Shown here piece after piece: positions 63,801-64,000 of a stretch of 64,000 bases of DNA. Below the pieces are notes generated by a model that was not told the DNA's origin, did not search any database, and saw nothing but the letters and a program-made list of their open reading frames with translations. Positions within the stretch are counted from its first letter, which is position 1. Each line of letters starts with the position of its first letter. This stretch comes from an uncultured Flavobacteriaceae bacterium. GTDB lineage: Bacteria > Bacteroidota > Bacteroidia > Flavobacteriales > Flavobacteriaceae. The DNA lies in assembly GCA_947495135.1 (NCBI GenBank), contig CANLXN010000001.1, positions 248,001 through 312,000 of the forward strand, in the 5' to 3' direction. The translations under genes and the position numbers were made by a program.

Positions 63801-64000
63801 CAACTCCTTCGTTATCTCAATTAAATATGGAGGATTTTATCGCTCCTGAAAATGAGATCGAAAAGCAATTGGTGGGAGTTTGGGCTGAAGTACTCAAATT
63901 AGATGACTATGAAATTGGTGTAAAAGATAATTTCTTTGAGCTAGGAGGAAATAGTCTTCAGGCAGTATTGCTTATTAATAAATTAAATAAGGAATTTGAT
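55433..64000 (+). CDS. Non-ribosomal peptide synthetase, at least three modules (continues beyond the window)
   Basis: Open from ATG at 55433 to the window edge: 2856 codons without a stop. Domain order by visible motifs is partial C, A1, PCP1, C2, A2, PCP2, C3, A3, PCP3. The three A-domain P-loops (TSGSTG(N/K/Q)PKG) are at residues 372, 1407 and 2448. The phosphopantetheine serines in (D/N)FFELGG(H/N)S are at residues 753, 1787 and 2841. The condensation motifs HHIIGDG and HHILCDG are at residues 940 and 1965. No epimerisation, methyltransferase or thioesterase domain is seen in the window. It assembles a peptide by thiotemplate chemistry in the cytoplasm. It follows the NusG paralogue by 14 bases, in the same operon. 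The protein end, later modules, release domain and export genes are outside the window. Confidence 0.95.
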   Translation, partial: MDSIKNKIAVDYWVEKLKPLGSIRLDWIERSAAKAFTFGQDDATYFSKLTGGKEIAEKTIFLSVFSALIQRYFDNSAWIVSNNGPAVYDLDITNTNSLKDYIEVAKKEVQAVYKHINFDFDMVEKALGKDSFLNCTPFAINYGENELDFGLQNNAFILNITKIKDQEFVFSIDFSSDFVEEEVANHFLQNFYAWMKGLAHYIDTAVTQIPIISEEEKQQILHFNPLKDGDIKNDTIVSLFEDQAKKTPKKKAILFGETSLTYAQLNKQANQLAKYLRSQHNIITDDLIGIKLERNERLLVVILGVLKSGAAYVPIDVNYPEDRKAYIEKDSNTRLVIDEQELYRFKKVQGDFSGTRLDISIEPSDLAYVIYTSGSTGNPKGVMINHSNAASLINWASTEFDSSSFNMVYAATSHCFDLSIFEMFYTLAIGKTIRLFNTSFDISSYIRKDAKVLLNTVPSVLRRLIDSGTEILNNVTNINLAGEVFPIDLAAQLPLNTIAVRNLYGPSEDTTYSTSFRVKALNGTAISIGKAISNTQAYILDENLEVLPVGITGRLFLSGDGIASGYLNQPQLSKEKFVDNPFSDGVQMYDTGDLAQWLADGNISFMGRMDDQVKLRGYRIELGEIEYKITQYSDEIQEAVVAVKEVVNEPTLIGYIVSDYDIDISLLRGYLATQLPSYMIPSYFIEIPAIPVNANGKTDRNVLPTATGENTVRSIYVAPKNNTEEKLAAIWEELLKVEQVGVTDNFFELGGHSLIVNQAINKMYKELNCGVSYQDFFDAPTIEAIADKLTKTEAYLPIPKAAEQLNYPATDAQKRLWLLSQMDGGTQAYQIAGALELSGNVNIENFESAFRRVVSRHEILRTYFQQTPQEDLVQYIIPVTDFNYEIESLDLSGYVDSDVRFQEYVKDQQENAIRLSQAPLFRASIIKVDTNKYIFFILLHHIIGDGWSLENLTSEVVENYRMIEAGEISLVEPLTVQFKDYAVWLKDQLDASAIAKDKAYWMDTFSGPVVPLQLPSFKSRPLVKTYNGNKIRFTYSETTLNKLKEFSKLNQVTLFMTLFSGVKSLLARYSNQSDITIGTPIAGRSHPDLEEQIGLYLNTLAVRSEIDANDSFLTVLQQEKQLLLGAYAHQNFPFDSLVEELNMERDTSRSALFDIIVALQSHQQLSKFQHQREVNDMVIANYDLPRATAQFDIAFTFVEEGCLFLDIEYNTDIYEADFMETMYLHLGNLFTTVLKNVETRIGDIDFISPNENILLLEEFNDTDAPHNKDLTILDLFSKRVAETPSNIAVVYEGTEITYQILEEQSNKLAHYILQNYEISNEDLIAVQLERSDWLIIAMLAILKTGAAYVPIDVDYPESRIEFIIDDTKTKLVLNDHLLSAFSKVDGLPNRPPMKEITGANLAYVIYTSGSTGKPKGVMVEHSSLVNLCEWHIRNYNVTEQSRGTLFAGIAFDACVWEIYPYLVAGATLYPINKNEIRLDIERLSSFLRTEQITHAYLPSKICQDMVEKGISNLDTVILTGGEALKYSKATDLQIYNNYGPTENTVVTTYFNCSDHTDENIPIGKPIDNTRVYVVSKNMKLQPIGVIGELCISGSGLSRGYLNQPELTDISFVPSPFIEGERLYKTGDLVRWLPDGNIEFEGRKDNQIKIRGNRIELGEIEYAVLSYSSNIHQAVALLVDINNEKDIAIYYVASTTIDEKPLRDYLKSQLPVYMVPGYFLELEAIPLTVNGKVDIVKLPNVTENDRVRSAYVAPSNQVEEKLVVIWSEILEKDIISVSDDFFELGGHSLLLIKLTNEYFREFNVDLDLQAIYANTTLLDHSKLILESSPSDFINIDPIVEGEFYEVSPSQMRFWLLNKIYGKSKEFNIYSTLELPENLNLRAFEYAFNKLIKRHEILRTVFVEKNGNPKQEVLPNQTIEIPLVNVADTSHVKNQVFSCEFDLEVFPLFKIALVKSEAKFMLFFNIHHILCDGFSIGIIQKELMEIYNAKCSDRLPKLPILDVHYKDYAHWQNELLVSGKISKQQEYWMNQFTGEYPYVQLPIDYVNKAKSITSSSAFYTVFLNEELKNKIITLSVDMKVSVFAIFVAGLKILLHRLTGEQDIILGIPAANRNHYQLKNMVGCFLNTLMLRDHVNPAMSFSQFLLNVQKTLTGALANQSYPFESMLSDLNVPNDHSRFPLSSVFLNMLDFASNSVERIESFDIITGNLESSPKFDFECYLKSFENGFSMNCVYDNGLFKEETIALWMNEYTSIINQVVSNISTPIYEIELLETFVLEEEYPKPTNDFNFFEDAEVENTIVQRFETQAANYPLRVAVRSEENELTYADLNNRANDLAVKISEVVGNETQRIALVLNHDETSVIGMLGTLKAGHTYVPIDYANPLTRLKYIVEDAACQVIVCTAATQSKVIELQKELPNLKIVVLPVEGPLEDIPNLENDIDPFQEAYVLYTSGSTGQPKGVRQNHRNVLHFIRVYTNNINISTEDNLSVFSTFTFDASVKDIYGAILNGATVSFYSIVEKGLAGLADWMNTQSITIIHMVPTIYRHFMNQLSMNEVIETVRIIDMGGEACVKTDVDQFKNHFNSDALFINDYGPTESTIVSQRILSHDSELTRHAVPLGKPVLNTEVFLLTKDNKKAKMYEEGEIVFKSDYLSLGYLNLEELTNKMFTIDPIEKNGRVYRSGDIGRMLPNGEIEFVQRKDSQIKLNGMRIELSEIEFQLEKLEMVEEAIVMLKMVNNNNHLVAYVRTEYEVDSNTIKQSLKSNLPKHMVPTIFVPVDIFPLTRTGKIDRKKLPTPSLSQLNMEDFIAPENEIEKQLVGVWAEVLKLDDYEIGVKDNFFELGGNSLQAVLLINKLNKEFD
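57836..60945 (+). other. NRPS module 2: C, A2, PCP2
   Basis: The condensation domain starts at YPATDAQKRLWLLSQMDGG and has an intact HHIIGDGWS at 58250-58276. A2 starts near residue 1271 (TILDLFSKRVAETP), with YVIYTSGSTGKPKG, FDACVWEIY, NNYGPTENTVV and YKTGDLVRWLPDGN. The specificity residues read by eye are D-A-W-Y-L-G-N-V-V-K, one change from the remembered leucine code D-A-W-F-L-G-N-V-V-K, so leucine or a related aliphatic residue is likely. PCP2 serine is in DFFELGGHSLLL. Confidence 0.75.
60946..64000 (+). other. NRPS module 3: C, A3, PCP3 (cut by the window edge)
   Basis: The condensation domain begins YEVSPSQMRFWLLNK and has HHILCDGFS at 61325-61351. A3 starts near residue 2296 (TIVQRFETQAANYP), with YVLYTSGSTGQPKG, FDASVKDIYGA, NDYGPTESTIV and YRSGDIGRMLPNGE. 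The specificity residues read by eye are D-A-K-H-D-G-D-I-V-K, which I cannot assign to a known substrate. PCP3 serine is in NFFELGGNSLQAV, 48 bases before the window ends. Confidence 0.7.

Overview
The window looks like chromosomal DNA from an AT-rich marine member of the Flavobacteriaceae (Bacteroidota). The evidence is several large secreted proteins with type IX secretion (T9SS) C-terminal sorting domains, small proteins typical of flavobacteria (Lacal_2735, DUF2805 and DUF2256 families), a UpxY-type NusG paralogue, and promoters of the TTG/TAnnTTTG type. I saw no rRNA, tRNA, CRISPR array, insertion sequence or prophage.

Region by region. 0-24.7 kb: cell-surface and housekeeping genes. These include an ELWxxDGT-repeat T9SS protein, an acyl-CoA synthetase, a T9SS M14 carboxypeptidase, purL, three tandem paralogous T9SS proteins (10.6-19.0 kb), an M28 lipoprotein peptidase, a T9SS protein made of four DUF4397 repeats, and a GIN-domain adhesin-like protein. 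A candidate structured RNA lies at 19.1-19.25 kb. 24.7-28.6 kb: a very compact minus-strand light/UV operon with six genes: Lacal_2735, DUF2805, a short photolyase-like protein, a flavin reductase, DUF2256, and a PhrB-like photolyase lacking its iron-sulfur ligands. 28.9-37.6 kb: a stress and sensory block (AI-2E family permease, AraC-type regulator, receiver protein, CHASE3/PAS histidine kinase, small envelope proteins, YtxH, holin-like protein, DUF2383, Dps). Two of its genes share a non-standard promoter-like motif. 37.7-43.6 kb: a TetR-controlled ABC/HlyD/TolC export operon whose ATPase has lost key motifs. 43.7-47.5 kb: an FAD oxidoreductase divergent from a 6-pyruvoyl-tetrahydropterin synthase/folE pair, then small membrane proteins. 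47.7-49.7 kb: acetyl-CoA synthetase.

50.0-64.0 kb is the most unusual part. It holds an orphan LytTR regulator with a degenerate receiver, an Asp/Gly-rich 58-residue lipoprotein, a TPR histidine kinase with a NarL-type response regulator, a duplicated roughly 148-nt leader with conserved stem-loops, a specialised NusG paralogue, and, 14 bases later, a non-ribosomal peptide synthetase that runs open for 2856 codons to the window edge (at least three modules). The layout suggests a two-component-controlled, processively antiterminated peptide natural-product locus. The product and the end of the cluster lie outside the window.

Limits: families are named from remembered motifs. No similarity search, folding program or alignment was run.
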